A DNA stretch of 64,000 nt from Thalassovita mediterranea (GCF_001458435.1 NZ_CYSF01000003.1:96382-160381), one strand, 5' to 3'. Shown: positions 44,917 through 53,537, counted from the stretch's first letter. The notes: a model not told the origin generated them from the letters alone. A program made the numbers and translations.

Positions 44917-45912
44917 TTACCCGATGTTCAGCACGAGCTTGCCCGTGGTTTTGCCCGCCTCTAGCAGGCGGTGTGCTTTGGCAGCGTCGGCAATGGGCAG
45001 CGTCGTGATCTGCGGACGCAGAACCCCCTGCTTCAGCAGATCAAACACCGTCGCCATATCCCCGCCGAAGGCGTCTGGCTGATGGGCGAAATACGTGTAA
45101 ATATCGCTGACCCGCACCGCGACCGATTTCTGGAAATGCTGAACCAGGTCTACCGCGAAATCCCCCGCAGGCGGACCAGCAAGAAAGCCGAACAAAACCG
45201 CCGTTCCCAAAGGTGCCAAAACGGCAAGATCAGATTTCAACGTCTGACCGGAAATTGGATTCAACGTCAGATCTACGCCGCGCCCTTCGGTCAGCGCATG
45301 GACCTGTGATGTGACGTCCTGTTGACGATAGTCGATCACGTGATCGGCGCCCTGAGTGGTTGCATAAGCGATTTTGTCGCTGCTCACCGATGCGATCACC
45401 GTCAGGCCTAGATGTTTGGCGATCTGCACCGCCATTGTGCCCACGCCGCCAGCGGCAGCATGGATCAGCACAGTTTGCCCCGCCTGAGCCGCGCCGAGAT
45501 TGACCAGCATGTGATAGGCCGTCATCGCGTTCACAGGGAGAGCGGCAGCTAAATCAAAACTGATATCACCCGCGATCGGCGTCACATATGGGGCTGCGAC
45601 ACGCGAATGCGCAGCATAGCCGCCCGCACCAATAGGCCCCATCCATGCCACCCGATCACCTGCACGGATTGACGACACTCCTGCGCCAACGGCTTCGACC
45701 ACCCCCGCCCCTTCAACGCCGGGGATATGAGGAAGATCAGGCATCATGCCCGCAGGCATTTCACCGCGACGGATGATCGTATCAATAAAATTGACCGCAG
45801 CTGCGCGATTGCGGACCAAGACCTCACCCTCTGCGGGTTTGGGAACCGGCATATCTGATCTACGCAGAACCTCTGGGCCGCCGGTCTGGGTAATATTGAT
45901 TGCAAAAGACAT
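44917..45912 (-). CDS. quinone oxidoreductase-like (zinc-free MDR family)
   Basis: 331 residues from MSFAINITQTGGPEVLRRSD, start fixed by AGAAGGAGAATGAG. GroES-like N-terminal domain with NFIDTIIRRGEMP and VAWMGPIGAGGYAAHSRV; Rossmann domain with ALPVNAMTAYHML and VLIHAAAGGVGTMAVQIAKHLG, then NADPH-type VIASVSSDKIAYATTQGADHVIDY. No structural zinc cysteines. Probably an NADPH:quinone or enone reductase. Divergent from the LysR gene and first of a two-gene unit with the SDR. Confidence 0.92.
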   Translation of the reverse strand: MSFAINITQTGGPEVLRRSDMPVPKPAEGEVLVRNRAAAVNFIDTIIRRGEMPAGMMPDLPHIPGVEGAGVVEAVGAGVSSIRAGDRVAWMGPIGAGGYAAHSRVAAPYVTPIAGDISFDLAAALPVNAMTAYHMLVNLGAAQAGQTVLIHAAAGGVGTMAVQIAKHLGLTVIASVSSDKIAYATTQGADHVIDYRQQDVTSQVHALTEGRGVDLTLNPISGQTLKSDLAVLAPLGTAVLFGFLAGPPAGDFAVDLVQHFQKSVAVRVSDIYTYFAHQPDAFGGDMATVFDLLKQGVLRPQITTLPIADAAKAHRLLEAGKTTGKLVLNIG

Positions 45913-45970
45913 CTCATTCTCCTTCTGTCGAGGAGAAAATAGGCGCCGCATCTATTGAAGATAATATTTG

Positions 45971-45987
45971 ATAATGAAACACATTAT
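45971..45987. promoter_or_regulatory. candidate LysR operator
   Basis: Perfect palindrome ATAATG-AAACA-CATTAT, of the LysR T-N11-A kind, in the AT-rich 90-base gap between the divergent oxidoreductase and LysR genes. AATAATAGAATAAT beside it could be a lower-affinity half. Confidence 0.65.
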
Positions 45988-46002
45988 TCCAATAATAGAA
46001 TA

Positions 46003-46839
46003 ATGATCTACAACGACCTTGCCCTGTTCACCGCTGTCGCGACACAGCTCAGTTTCTCTGCTGCTGCAGAGCAGTTGAACATCCCGTTAAGCCGCGTCAG
46101 CCGTAGGATTTCCGACCTTGAGGACAGGCTCGGGGTCAAATTGTTTGAGCGCACAACCCGACGCGTCCGCCTCACTGAGGAGGGGCGCCGTCTGCTGGAC
46201 CGCTGTCAGGATCCGATCGAAGCATTACAACAGGTTGCGGGGTTTTCCGACGATGGCCGCCGCCACATCATCCGTCTGACAGCGCCGCCATTGGCCGCAC
46301 GCAAGACCGTTGGGCCAAAGCTACTGGATTTTGCCGAACAGCACCCAGATGTAGAATTTGACCTGACAACGACGAACCTGTTTCTGGACTTCTTTCGCGA
46401 CAACATCGATCTGGCTTTCCGGGTGGGGCCATTGTCGGATTCAAACTTAATCGCCAAACGTTTATGGTCCATTGACTACTGTTTCTGCGCCAGCGCAGCT
46501 TTTGTGGCGGATCGGGATCTGGACCGCATGCTGTCGCGGGCCGAATTCCTCTCCCTGCCCGCGTTGGTGGCTGGTCAAGCGTGGACGCTCGACACGGGTG
46601 AAACACTTCACCCCAAAGAGATCGCCCACAGTTTCGGGGATCTGGATGTGATCAAACAGGCCGTACGCCGTAATCTAGGTGTTGCGATGCTACCGCGCGA
46701 CATGGTCGACGGCGACATACAGCCATTGACGGTAGACAACGCCACCCCACTGGCCCGCGATATGTTCGCCGTCTATCCCAGTCGCCGCTTGCTGCCCGTT
46801 AGGATCAGGAAGCTGATCGACCATATGGCCTCAGGCTGA
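46003..46839 (+). CDS. LysR family transcriptional regulator
   Basis: 278 residues from MIYNDLALFTAVATQLSFSA. HTH at residues 1-60 (AAAEQLNIPLSRVSRRISDLEDRLGVKLF split here, then ERTTRRVRLTEEGRRLLDRC) and an inducer-binding domain with FDLTTTNLFLDFFRDNIDLAFRVGPL. The frame also opens at 45955, but those residues cover the operator. It most likely controls the divergent quinone oxidoreductase and SDR genes, as is usual for this arrangement. Confidence 0.92.
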   Translation: MIYNDLALFTAVATQLSFSAAAEQLNIPLSRVSRRISDLEDRLGVKLFERTTRRVRLTEEGRRLLDRCQDPIEALQQVAGFSDDGRRHIIRLTAPPLAARKTVGPKLLDFAEQHPDVEFDLTTTNLFLDFFRDNIDLAFRVGPLSDSNLIAKRLWSIDYCFCASAAFVADRDLDRMLSRAEFLSLPALVAGQAWTLDTGETLHPKEIAHSFGDLDVIKQAVRRNLGVAMLPRDMVDGDIQPLTVDNATPLARDMFAVYPSRRLLPVRIRKLIDHMASG

Positions 46840-46841
46840 CC

Positions 46842-47534
46842 TCACCAGTCGAGCGGCACACCATCGCGGAAAAAGCCACCTGTTGGCCCCTGATCCGGCA
46901 GCATTGCCGCCCAAACAACCCCCTTGGCCCCATGGGGTACAGGACGACCGCCGCCGCCCATGTCCGTGGCAACCCAGCCCGGGCAGACCGCATTCACAAG
47001 GATGCCCTTAGGCTGCAACTCTGCCGCGGTTTTGATTGTTAAGGCGTTCAAGGCCGCCTTTGCGATCCCGTAACCCGGCGTCCCCGCCGACATATCATGG
47101 ATCGCCCCTGCCCCTGAGGACACATTTACAATCCGCCCTGATCGCGCCTGCTGCAACAATGGCACTGCCGCGATGGTCGTGGCCCACGCCCCAAACAGAT
47201 TGGTGCCAAAGGCGCGCTGCACACGGTCAAGATCCGCGCTAAAGGCGCGCTGGTCTGTGTCATAGTCGACACCTGCATTGTTCACGAGGACATCCAAACG
47301 GCCATAATCCGCAGTGATCTGGGCAAACGCCGCAGAGACTGAAGCACGATCAGACACATCCAGTTGCAACGCCACAGCGCCCTGCCCAATTTCACGCGCG
47401 GCTGCGTGCCCTTTGGCCAAGTCACGCGCGCCAACCAGAACCTTGAGGCCATGCACCTGCGCCAACTGGCGCGCCACCTCTTTTCCGATGCCGCGATTGG
47501 CACCGGTCACAAGAGCAATCGGTTGATACGTCAT
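46842..47534 (-). CDS. short-chain dehydrogenase/reductase
   Basis: 230 residues, classical SDR: TGANRGIGKEVARQL, VLVNNAGVDYDTD, catalytic Ser in IVNVSSGAGAIHDM, and YxxxK in TPGYGIAKAALNALTIK, then NAVCPGWVATDMGG. Fold and tail (GFFRDGVPLDW) resemble carbonyl reductase-like SDRs. The start codon overlaps the stop of the truncated NTF2-like gene, so it seems to be the last gene of the AraC-linked group. Substrate unknown. Confidence 0.92.
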   Translation of the reverse strand: MTYQPIALVTGANRGIGKEVARQLAQVHGLKVLVGARDLAKGHAAAREIGQGAVALQLDVSDRASVSAAFAQITADYGRLDVLVNNAGVDYDTDQRAFSADLDRVQRAFGTNLFGAWATTIAAVPLLQQARSGRIVNVSSGAGAIHDMSAGTPGYGIAKAALNALTIKTAAELQPKGILVNAVCPGWVATDMGGGGRPVPHGAKGVVWAAMLPDQGPTGGFFRDGVPLDW

Positions 47535-47749
47535 GCCACCTCTCCTTTCTGCTGGTCAGTCAGCATATTGCAGCGACATCTTGCTGATTTTGCCATCATC
47601 ACTGCATTTTTGGCAAAACAGTCCAGATACCCGTCTAAGTCCTGCGCATTTGTCGCGGTTTGATAGCATTTGATCGCGGTCGGCAGATCCGCAGCCTCAA
47701 CCGGTGCGGCCTGACACAGCAAGCCAATCAGCAAGGGGCTACGAACCAT
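47531..47749 (-). pseudogene. truncated secreted NTF2/SnoaL-like protein
   Basis: 72 codons from GGAG-preceded ATG. A short signal peptide (LLIGLLCQAAPVEAA) leads into the first helices of an NTF2-like fold, IKCYQTATNAQDLDGYLDCF then AKNAVMM. The remaining 80 or so residues of the fold are missing: the frame turns into an unrelated tail and stops on the ATG of the downstream SDR gene. Probably a deletion derivative; it may still serve to couple translation to the SDR gene. Confidence 0.6.
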
Positions 47750-47778
47750 CACACCGCTCCTTTCCCGAATAGGTACGG

Positions 47779-48285
47779 TTACTGCGCAGCGGCAGCACGT
47801 TCGGCCGCCTGCCCCACAAGGGCACGGTCACCAGTTTCCCAAAGCGGTGTCATGGTCATTGCGGTGACTCGCCACCCTGTCCTATCCACCGTCAGTTCAT
47901 AGCTGTACCGCCCGCCCAACACCCACAGCGCATCTGCGATCCGATGCGTCGCGGTAAAGTCGGCTTCGGCCTTGGCCGTTGTGGCTGTCAAATCGGTGAC
48001 CGTGTGATTGCTGACCATGTGGTGTGTACTGTCAAACCCTGGCAAGAAGGCGGCCCAGCCTGCCACCAATTCATCAGCCGCTTGGCTCACCGGATCGCCA
48101 CCCCACAGACCAGTGTAATCCGTGGTGACATTGTCGGCAAAGGCCGCGCGCACACGGGGCCAATCATGACGATCTGCGCCAGCGGCAATATCGGTGAGGG
48201 TCTGAGTTATTTGAGCGGAATCGGCCATTGCCGCACCTCCGAGTAAAGTAGCTGTTGCGAGGGATGCGAAAAACAAACGGATCAT
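47779..48285 (-). CDS. secreted NTF2/SnoaL-like protein
   Basis: 168 residues. Signal peptide MIRLFFASLATATLLGGAAMA, then an NTF2-like cone: ITQTLTDIAAGADRHDWPRV, FADNVTTDYTGLWGGDPVSQ, HHMVSNHTVTDLTATTAKAE, and RYSYELTVDRTGWRVTAMTM. Related SnoaL-like domains are small-molecule isomerases, dehydratases or binding proteins; no catalytic residues can be assigned. Its leader is nearly the same as that of the next gene, suggesting duplication. Confidence 0.82.
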   Translation of the reverse strand: MIRLFFASLATATLLGGAAMADSAQITQTLTDIAAGADRHDWPRVRAAFADNVTTDYTGLWGGDPVSQAADELVAGWAAFLPGFDSTHHMVSNHTVTDLTATTAKAEADFTATHRIADALWVLGGRYSYELTVDRTGWRVTAMTMTPLWETGDRALVGQAAERAAAAQ

Positions 48286-48342
48286 TCTAGTGTCCTTTCA
48301 TCAAATGAAACGAGATCGGCCACGCGCGGCGGCCGGCGCGGC

Positions 48343-48837
48343 TTAATCTTGCGCCAGACGATCGGGGACAGGCGCCAACTGGTATTGCGACCAGAAAAAG
48401 GTGTTCGCTGCGTCCTGATCCGCACTCAGATTGGTGGCGTCGATAATTTTGCCACCTTCAATCCGGTAGACCAGCGCCCAGATCGTATCGACATTCGGTT
48501 TGGCTTCGACATTTGACCAGCCACGGTGGATATCCACCACATGCGTATCATCGGCCCCGAAATAGATCGGATCGGCCTGAAAACCGGCCACGCCAAGCTG
48601 TTCAAAGAACGCCAACACTTCTTCTCGGCCGGTTTTGGTGCCACTCAGCGGGTGACGGCCAGGAATATGCCAGCGCACATTTTCGTCCATGACAGCCGCG
48701 ATCCCGTCGAGGTCATTTGCACCGTAAGCTGCAAAGAAATCCTGGACAATTTTCATGTTGTTTTCGGGTGTGTCAGCCATAGCCATACCTCCTATCAGGG
48801 TCGCAGTTGCGAGGGATGCAAGGAATCTGTGGGTCAT
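48343..48837 (-). CDS. secreted NTF2/SnoaL-like protein (paralogue)
   Basis: 164 residues from MTHRFLASLATATLIGGMAM; the frame to 48870 is not used. Mature protein has IVQDFFAAYGANDLDGIAAV, VRWHIPGRHPLSGTKTGREE and the strand WALVYRIEGGKIIDATNLSA, the SnoaL/KSI-like pattern of ketosteroid isomerase relatives. Signal peptide residues match its neighbour (ASLATATL). Probably in one transcript with the hydrolase upstream. Confidence 0.85.
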   Translation of the reverse strand: MTHRFLASLATATLIGGMAMADTPENNMKIVQDFFAAYGANDLDGIAAVMDENVRWHIPGRHPLSGTKTGREEVLAFFEQLGVAGFQADPIYFGADDTHVVDIHRGWSNVEAKPNVDTIWALVYRIEGGKIIDATNLSADQDAANTFFWSQYQLAPVPDRLAQD

Positions 48838-48909
48838 GTGATATCCTTCGGAAGAAAGGTGCCGGGCCAAGTGGTCAGCGCCAAATGGACCGGCAGAGAT
48901 CGGAACAGA

Positions 48910-49863
48910 TCAGCCATCAAGACCGAGGCGGAAGTGTTCAGCGACAGTATCCGCCGCACGTGTCACATCTGCGGGATTGTCGTAGAAATCGAACTGGGTG
49001 ACATCCTCCAGCCACTGTGCAGTCGCGTCGCCAGCGAACCCCGCAAGGAAGGTCTGCACACCCTGCGGGATTGCCGCGCTTTCGGAATGTACGATGGCCA
49101 GAGGTTTATCCAAACGCCGCGGGTTATCCGCGGGATGATAGGTCAACCACCCTTCCCAGCCGGCATTGTTCCACTTGTCGTCATATTCCGGAATGGCGCC
49201 GCGATCGGCTTCGTAGTAGTAGCCGCCAATCGGCATCAACACGCCCTCTGCCCCTTCAGGGCCAGCGGCAGGAATGATATCCCCACCCTGTGCCTCGGCA
49301 GCTTGGGAAATACCAATCAGACCCGCTACACCGTCTTTGCCGCCATAAACGGTTTCGACGATGTCTTGGTTCTGCAACCATGGGGCCACCAACCCAACGC
49401 GCTGTACCAGCGGGTTGCCTGCGACCGCGTCGACCATATAGCCTGCCGACGCACAGATCCCCAAACCGTTCACATGATCTGCGTCCACTTCGGGCAGTGT
49501 CGCCACAAATTCGAACGCTGCCTGAATATCGGATGTTTTGGCGGCAGGACTTTCGACAAAGCGCACATCCCCCGGCAAATCGCCCGATTTACCCCACCCC
49601 CGAAAGTCAAAGGTAAAGGCCGCAAAGCCACGTTCGGCCATTTCACGGGCATAGTTGGCTGGCATCTGTTCCTGAACAGAGGTCCAAGCGCCAGTGACCA
49701 CAACAGCCGGCAGTGGCGCATCGCCGCGGTTTTCGGGCAAATACAAAGTGCCAGACAATGTGGCACCTTCGTTTTGGAAGGTTACAGTACGGGTTTCAAC
49801 CTGCGCAAGCGCGGCAGTGGATGCCATCAGCGCAGCAGCAGTGGTCAGGGAAAGGGATTTCAT
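48910..49863 (-). CDS. secreted alpha/beta hydrolase with Cys at the nucleophile elbow
   Basis: About 317 residues from MKSLSLTTAAALMASTAALA, a signal peptide cleaved after ALA. LYLPENRGDAPLPAVVVTG and GFAAFTFDFRGWGKSGDLPG are typical of the S9/dienelactone hydrolase-like group. The nucleophile elbow reads GLGICASAGYM, giving Cys (GxCxS) instead of Ser, as in dienelactone hydrolase; a His lies in AEHFRL near the C terminus. Would act in the periplasm. First enzyme gene downstream of the AraC regulator. Confidence 0.85.
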   Translation of the reverse strand: MKSLSLTTAAALMASTAALAQVETRTVTFQNEGATLSGTLYLPENRGDAPLPAVVVTGAWTSVQEQMPANYAREMAERGFAAFTFDFRGWGKSGDLPGDVRFVESPAAKTSDIQAAFEFVATLPEVDADHVNGLGICASAGYMVDAVAGNPLVQRVGLVAPWLQNQDIVETVYGGKDGVAGLIGISQAAEAQGGDIIPAAGPEGAEGVLMPIGGYYYEADRGAIPEYDDKWNNAGWEGWLTYHPADNPRRLDKPLAIVHSESAAIPQGVQTFLAGFAGDATAQWLEDVTQFDFYDNPADVTRAADTVAEHFRLGLDG

Positions 49864-49975
49864 AGCGGTATCTCCGTTCGCGTGGTCAATGGGGCACAAG
49901 CCCGATGACCAAAGAGATACGCGCGTCACGTCAGGTTTAATTGCACCGGACTGCTGCGTTTTTGAAAGATCCTGC

Positions 49976-50896
49976 TCAGCCGGGGTTTGCGACCCGGTAA
50001 GCGCGCGGGGTCTGGCCCATCACCTGCTTAAAACTGCGGGTAAAATGGGCCTGATCTGCAAACCCACAGGCCAGTGCAATATCCCCCAGCGGACGTGTGG
50101 CATCCTCCATCATCTTGATCGCCTGTTCGATCCGATACGCCATGACATACTGCATCGGTGTTGAGCCCAATGTTTCCTTGAACACCCGCGCAAAATGCGA
50201 CGGGCTCATCCCTGCTTCGGCAGCCAATTGATCCACAGTGATCGTTTGATCCAGACGATTTTGCACATAGCCTAGCACCTGCTGATAGTGGCGCGAGGTG
50301 AAGCGCGCGGACAATTCCACCTCTTCCACACGACGTTTTCCATACCGCTGCAGCAATTTTACCAGAAACACTCGGCTCATTGCCTCAAACATCACCGCCG
50401 AGGGCATGTCATCGGTTTTCAATGCATCGCGCAGGATGACGCCCGCAGCACAGAGGTCGGGATCGGTAAACTGTGGTAAATCCCGCAACTGCTGAGGATC
50501 CAGCAACATGCCCAACTCAGTCTGGGCAAACTGTGCGACCTTGGCGGGTTCCAACGTGATCACGATCACATCTGATCTATCATGCCACCGCCATCCCGAC
50601 CGCATTCCTGCAGGTGTGACGACAATTTCATCTTGCCGAAAAATGAAATCACGCACCTCGCCATCGCGCCAATTTTGCAAGCGGTGTGGTATTGGATTCA
50701 AATTCAACAGCAGATGATGTTCTTGGAACACCTCATCAGGCATCTGATCCGGCTCAGCTTGAAAATACCTCACCGACATCAAACCAGCTGCCGACGGACG
50801 CGCTGTGGCATCGCTGTTCAACAACGGTTCAGAGGGATAAATGTCAGAATACTTCAACGACACAGTTCCGGTCCGGATTGAGACGGCGTCTTTCAA
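49976..50896 (-). CDS. AraC family transcriptional regulator
   Basis: About 306 residues. N-terminal sensing half (QEHHLLLNLNPIPHRLQNWR, FRQDEIVVTPAGMRSGWRWH) followed by two C-terminal HTH motifs: ITVDQLAAEAGMSPSHFARV and PLGDIALACGFADQAHFTRS then FKQVMGQTPRAYR. The listed start is a TTG with an ordinary context; an ATG at residue 40 (MSVRYFQAEPDQ) is the alternative. Same strand and 112 bases upstream of the secreted hydrolase gene, so it probably controls that group. Confidence 0.88.
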   Translation of the reverse strand: MKDAVSIRTGTVSLKYSDIYPSEPLLNSDATARPSAAGLMSVRYFQAEPDQMPDEVFQEHHLLLNLNPIPHRLQNWRDGEVRDFIFRQDEIVVTPAGMRSGWRWHDRSDVIVITLEPAKVAQFAQTELGMLLDPQQLRDLPQFTDPDLCAAGVILRDALKTDDMPSAVMFEAMSRVFLVKLLQRYGKRRVEEVELSARFTSRHYQQVLGYVQNRLDQTITVDQLAAEAGMSPSHFARVFKETLGSTPMQYVMAYRIEQAIKMMEDATRPLGDIALACGFADQAHFTRSFKQVMGQTPRAYRVANPG

Positions 50897-51040
50897 CAGG
50901 TTCGATGCAGGTTGGCAAAGCCACTACAATTGAGCAAGCCCAGCCGCATCAAATGCCCGTCAACACCGACAACAATCAAGTTCCAAAAACCGCGCAACAC
51001 GCGCAAAGCACCACGCGCCAAACCGGGAATGGCAAAAACA

Positions 51041-51077
51041 AAAAAGCCCTCAAGTCTGTGCGACTTAAGGGCTTTTT
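51041..51077 (-). terminator. terminator of tRNA-Asn
   Basis: AAAAAGCCCTCAAGTC / GACTTAAGGGCTTTTT stem with one mismatch and loop TGTGC, T run on the minus strand, directly after the tRNA 3' end. Confidence 0.9.
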
Positions 51078-51078
51078 A

Positions 51079-51153
51079 TGGCTCCGGCGGTAGGGATCGA
51101 ACCTACGACCAATTGATTAACAGTCAACTGCTCTACCGCTGAGCTACGCCGGA
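51079..51153 (-). tRNA. tRNA-Asn (GTT)
   Basis: A complete 75-base cloverleaf on the minus strand: acceptor TCCGGCG/CGCCGGA, D arm GTAGCTCAGCGGTAGAGC, anticodon arm TTGACTGTTAATCAA with GTT anticodon, T arm GTAGGTTCGATCCCTAC, discriminator G and encoded CCA. Confidence 0.97.
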
Positions 51154-51163
51154 ACACTGTGTC

Positions 51164-51179
51164 GATGCTGTTCAGCATC
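51164..51179 (-). other. hairpin in the tRNA-Asn leader
   Basis: Perfect 7-bp inverted repeat GATGCTG/CAGCATC with a two-base gap, starting 10 bases before the tRNA 5' end. It may guide RNase processing of the precursor. Confidence 0.5.
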
Positions 51180-51192
51180 TCGTGTGAGGGGG

Positions 51193-51221
51193 TGTATAGC
51201 TACAGGCATTTCGGGCCGCAA
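51193..51221 (-). promoter_or_regulatory. predicted tRNA-Asn promoter
   Basis: Minus strand TTGCGG (51221-51216), 17-base spacer, TATACA (51198-51193); transcription would start about 33 bases before the tRNA. Confidence 0.75.
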
Positions 51222-51273
51222 GAGGGATTTATCACATTTTTCCAAAAAAGTTTGCGGCCCCTAGTTTTGCTGA

Positions 51274-52185
51274 TTAGCGCAGGGTGAATTGCGCCTTAAA
51301 AGACAGGGGTTCGGCGATTTTCACCACGTTTTTCCCATAGAGATCAACCAGATGCGCAAACACGTTGCGTTCAGCTGCAGGCAACAGCGCAGGCGGAGTT
51401 TCGGTGTAGATGCGCGCCGCCAAGGTGGCTGCGGTCGCTCCTGCGGTGCTTAGCGCGTCGAGAATCTGTGACTCGCGACCGCGGCGGTGATTGAGCAGCC
51501 ACTCCAATCGTTCCTGCGGGTTTTCAACCGGAGCTCCGTGGCCTGCATGAAAGCGTCGGGCCGGTAAATCTGCCAGTCGTTCACAGGACCGCATGAAGTC
51601 TGTCAGATCCCCATCAGGGGGCGACACCAGCGATGAAGCCCAACTCATCACCAGATCACCGGTCAGAATCACATCGCCAAAGGTAAAGCTGAGGTGATTG
51701 CCGAAATGCCCAGGCGTCCACAGCGCCTGCACCTGCCAACCATCGCCGCGGATCACCTCACCATCAGCAATGCATTGGTCGGGATTGAACAAGGCATCTA
51801 CCCCCTCCCCACCGCCAGCCAAACCACTGGCGGCAAGCTCGGCCATCACCGCGGATTGTCCAGAGCGGTAATCGCCGTAGGCCAGAACCGGCGCATCTGT
51901 CACCTGTGACAGACGCCGCGCCAACGGTGAATGATCCAGATGGGCGTGGGTCACCAGAATATGGGAAATACGCTGACCGGGGCGCAGCGCCTCTAGGATT
52001 GCTTGCAGGTGTGCTTCGCTATCAGGGCCTGGGTCAACCACGGCAAGATCACGATCACCCAGCAGGTAGGTATTGGTGCCACGATAGGTCATCGGCGACG
52101 GGTTAGGCGCCAAAATCCGGCGCAGACCTTCATCCAGCTCTTCGGTGACGCCGACGGGGGCGTTAAAATCATCCGGTGCCTGCAT
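51274..52185 (-). CDS. MBL-fold metallo-hydrolase (LACTB2-like)
   Basis: 303 residues. Metal ligands in THAHLDHSPLARRL (HxHxDH), TPGHFGNHLSF and LTGDLVMSW, then HAGHGAPVENP. The C-terminal winged-helix segment (LDALSTAGATAATLAARIYT) is as in LACTB2/beta-lactamase-like hydrolases. Several relatives are endoribonucleases or thioester hydrolases; the substrate here is not known. Divergent from the kinase gene. Confidence 0.9.
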   Translation of the reverse strand: MQAPDDFNAPVGVTEELDEGLRRILAPNPSPMTYRGTNTYLLGDRDLAVVDPGPDSEAHLQAILEALRPGQRISHILVTHAHLDHSPLARRLSQVTDAPVLAYGDYRSGQSAVMAELAASGLAGGGEGVDALFNPDQCIADGEVIRGDGWQVQALWTPGHFGNHLSFTFGDVILTGDLVMSWASSLVSPPDGDLTDFMRSCERLADLPARRFHAGHGAPVENPQERLEWLLNHRRGRESQILDALSTAGATAATLAARIYTETPPALLPAAERNVFAHLVDLYGKNVVKIAEPLSFKAQFTLR

Positions 52186-52238
52186 CTGGCTTGTCTGCCT
52201 CTCTTCCTTATGGGCGCGCAGACCGTTAGGGTCTGGCT

Positions 52239-53537
52239 ATGATTTTTCAGTGGATGAAACGCTACGTGCCGCGCGGGCTCTATTCAAGGGCTGCGCTGAT
52301 TTTGACACTTCCGGTGGTGACACTGCTGTTGGTGGTGTCGGTTCTGTTTGTGCAACGCCATTTTGCAGGTGTCACAGAACAGATGACCACCCTGACGGCG
52401 CGTGAACTGGGGGTGCTACATGCCCTTCCCCCGGCAGAACGTGACGGCCTGGCCCGGCGACTGGAATTCACCGTGACACCGGTAGACCGCGATGCGGCAC
52501 ATCAACAAGGGCGCAGGCGCTGGTATGACCTGACCGGGCTGGTCGTGATCGCCACATTGAATGAACGGCTGCCAGCGGCAACCAGCATTGATCTGCCCGA
52601 TGATCACAATGTGATGCTCACATTGCCCACGCCAACGGGGGGGCTGCGTTACACCTTTGATAGAGACCGCGTTTCCCCGCCAAACGCCCACCAGCTATTT
52701 GTGAATATGGTGTTTTTTGGCGGCGTGATGACGGTGATTTCCTTTATCTATCTGCGCAACCAATTGCGCCCAATCACCAGACTGGCCAAAGCGGCAGAGG
52801 CCTTTGGTCGTGGACGTTCCATCCCGTACACCCCTGGCGGCGCCCTGGAAGTACGCGCCGCTGGGCATGCATTTTTGGATATGCGGGCACGGATCGAACG
52901 CCATATCCAACAGCGCACGATGATGTTGTCGGGGGTCAGTCATGACCTACGCACCCCGCTGACCCGCCTGAAGCTGGAACTGGCCATGCTGGAGGAAGAC
53001 GACCGCAAGATGATGGAGCGGGACGTTGATGAAATGCAGAAGATGCTGGATGGGTTTCTGTCGTTCAGTCAGGGTACAGGGGATGCCCCGATGGAGCCCG
53101 TTGCGCCCGCAGAATTGTTGGCGGAAATCGTCGAAGACGCGCAGCGTGCGCACAAACCGGTCACCTTGGGTGATATTGAGGGTGACAGCAGCCTGACCGC
53201 CCCGATGCGCGCGATGGCGATGAAACGCGCGGTGACGAATCTGGTGGAAAATGCAACCCGCTATGGCAACCAAGCTGAGGTGTCCCTGCGCATCAGCGAG
53301 AAATCGCTGCGGATCCGCATCGAGGACGACGGCCCGGGCATTCCGGCCGAACAACGCGAAGATGCACTGAAACCCTTTGCCCGCCTTGATGCCGCGCGCA
53401 ACCAGAACCTTGGCGGTGGCGTTGGTTTGGGTCTGGCAATTGCCAACGATACCGCCCGCGCCCACGGCGGTGTGCTGCGTCTGTCCCAGAGTGCGAAACT
53501 AGGCGGGTTGTGCGCCGACATCGTCATCGGGTTCTGA
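52239..53537 (+). CDS. EnvZ-like sensor histidine kinase (orphan)
   Basis: 432 residues. First membrane helix ALILTLPVVTLLLVVSVLF, periplasmic loop of about 120 residues, second helix VNMVFFGGVMTVISFIYL, HAMP (RNQLRPITRLAKAAEAFG), H box MLSGVSHDLRTPLTRLKLEL, N box NLVENATRYG, and G boxes DDGPGIPAEQRED and GVGLGLAIANDT. EnvZ-type kinases usually pair with an OmpR-type regulator encoded just upstream; none is adjacent here, so the partner lies elsewhere. Confidence 0.92.
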   Translation: MIFQWMKRYVPRGLYSRAALILTLPVVTLLLVVSVLFVQRHFAGVTEQMTTLTARELGVLHALPPAERDGLARRLEFTVTPVDRDAAHQQGRRRWYDLTGLVVIATLNERLPAATSIDLPDDHNVMLTLPTPTGGLRYTFDRDRVSPPNAHQLFVNMVFFGGVMTVISFIYLRNQLRPITRLAKAAEAFGRGRSIPYTPGGALEVRAAGHAFLDMRARIERHIQQRTMMLSGVSHDLRTPLTRLKLELAMLEEDDRKMMERDVDEMQKMLDGFLSFSQGTGDAPMEPVAPAELLAEIVEDAQRAHKPVTLGDIEGDSSLTAPMRAMAMKRAVTNLVENATRYGNQAEVSLRISEKSLRIRIEDDGPGIPAEQREDALKPFARLDAARNQNLGGGVGLGLAIANDTARAHGGVLRLSQSAKLGGLCADIVIGF

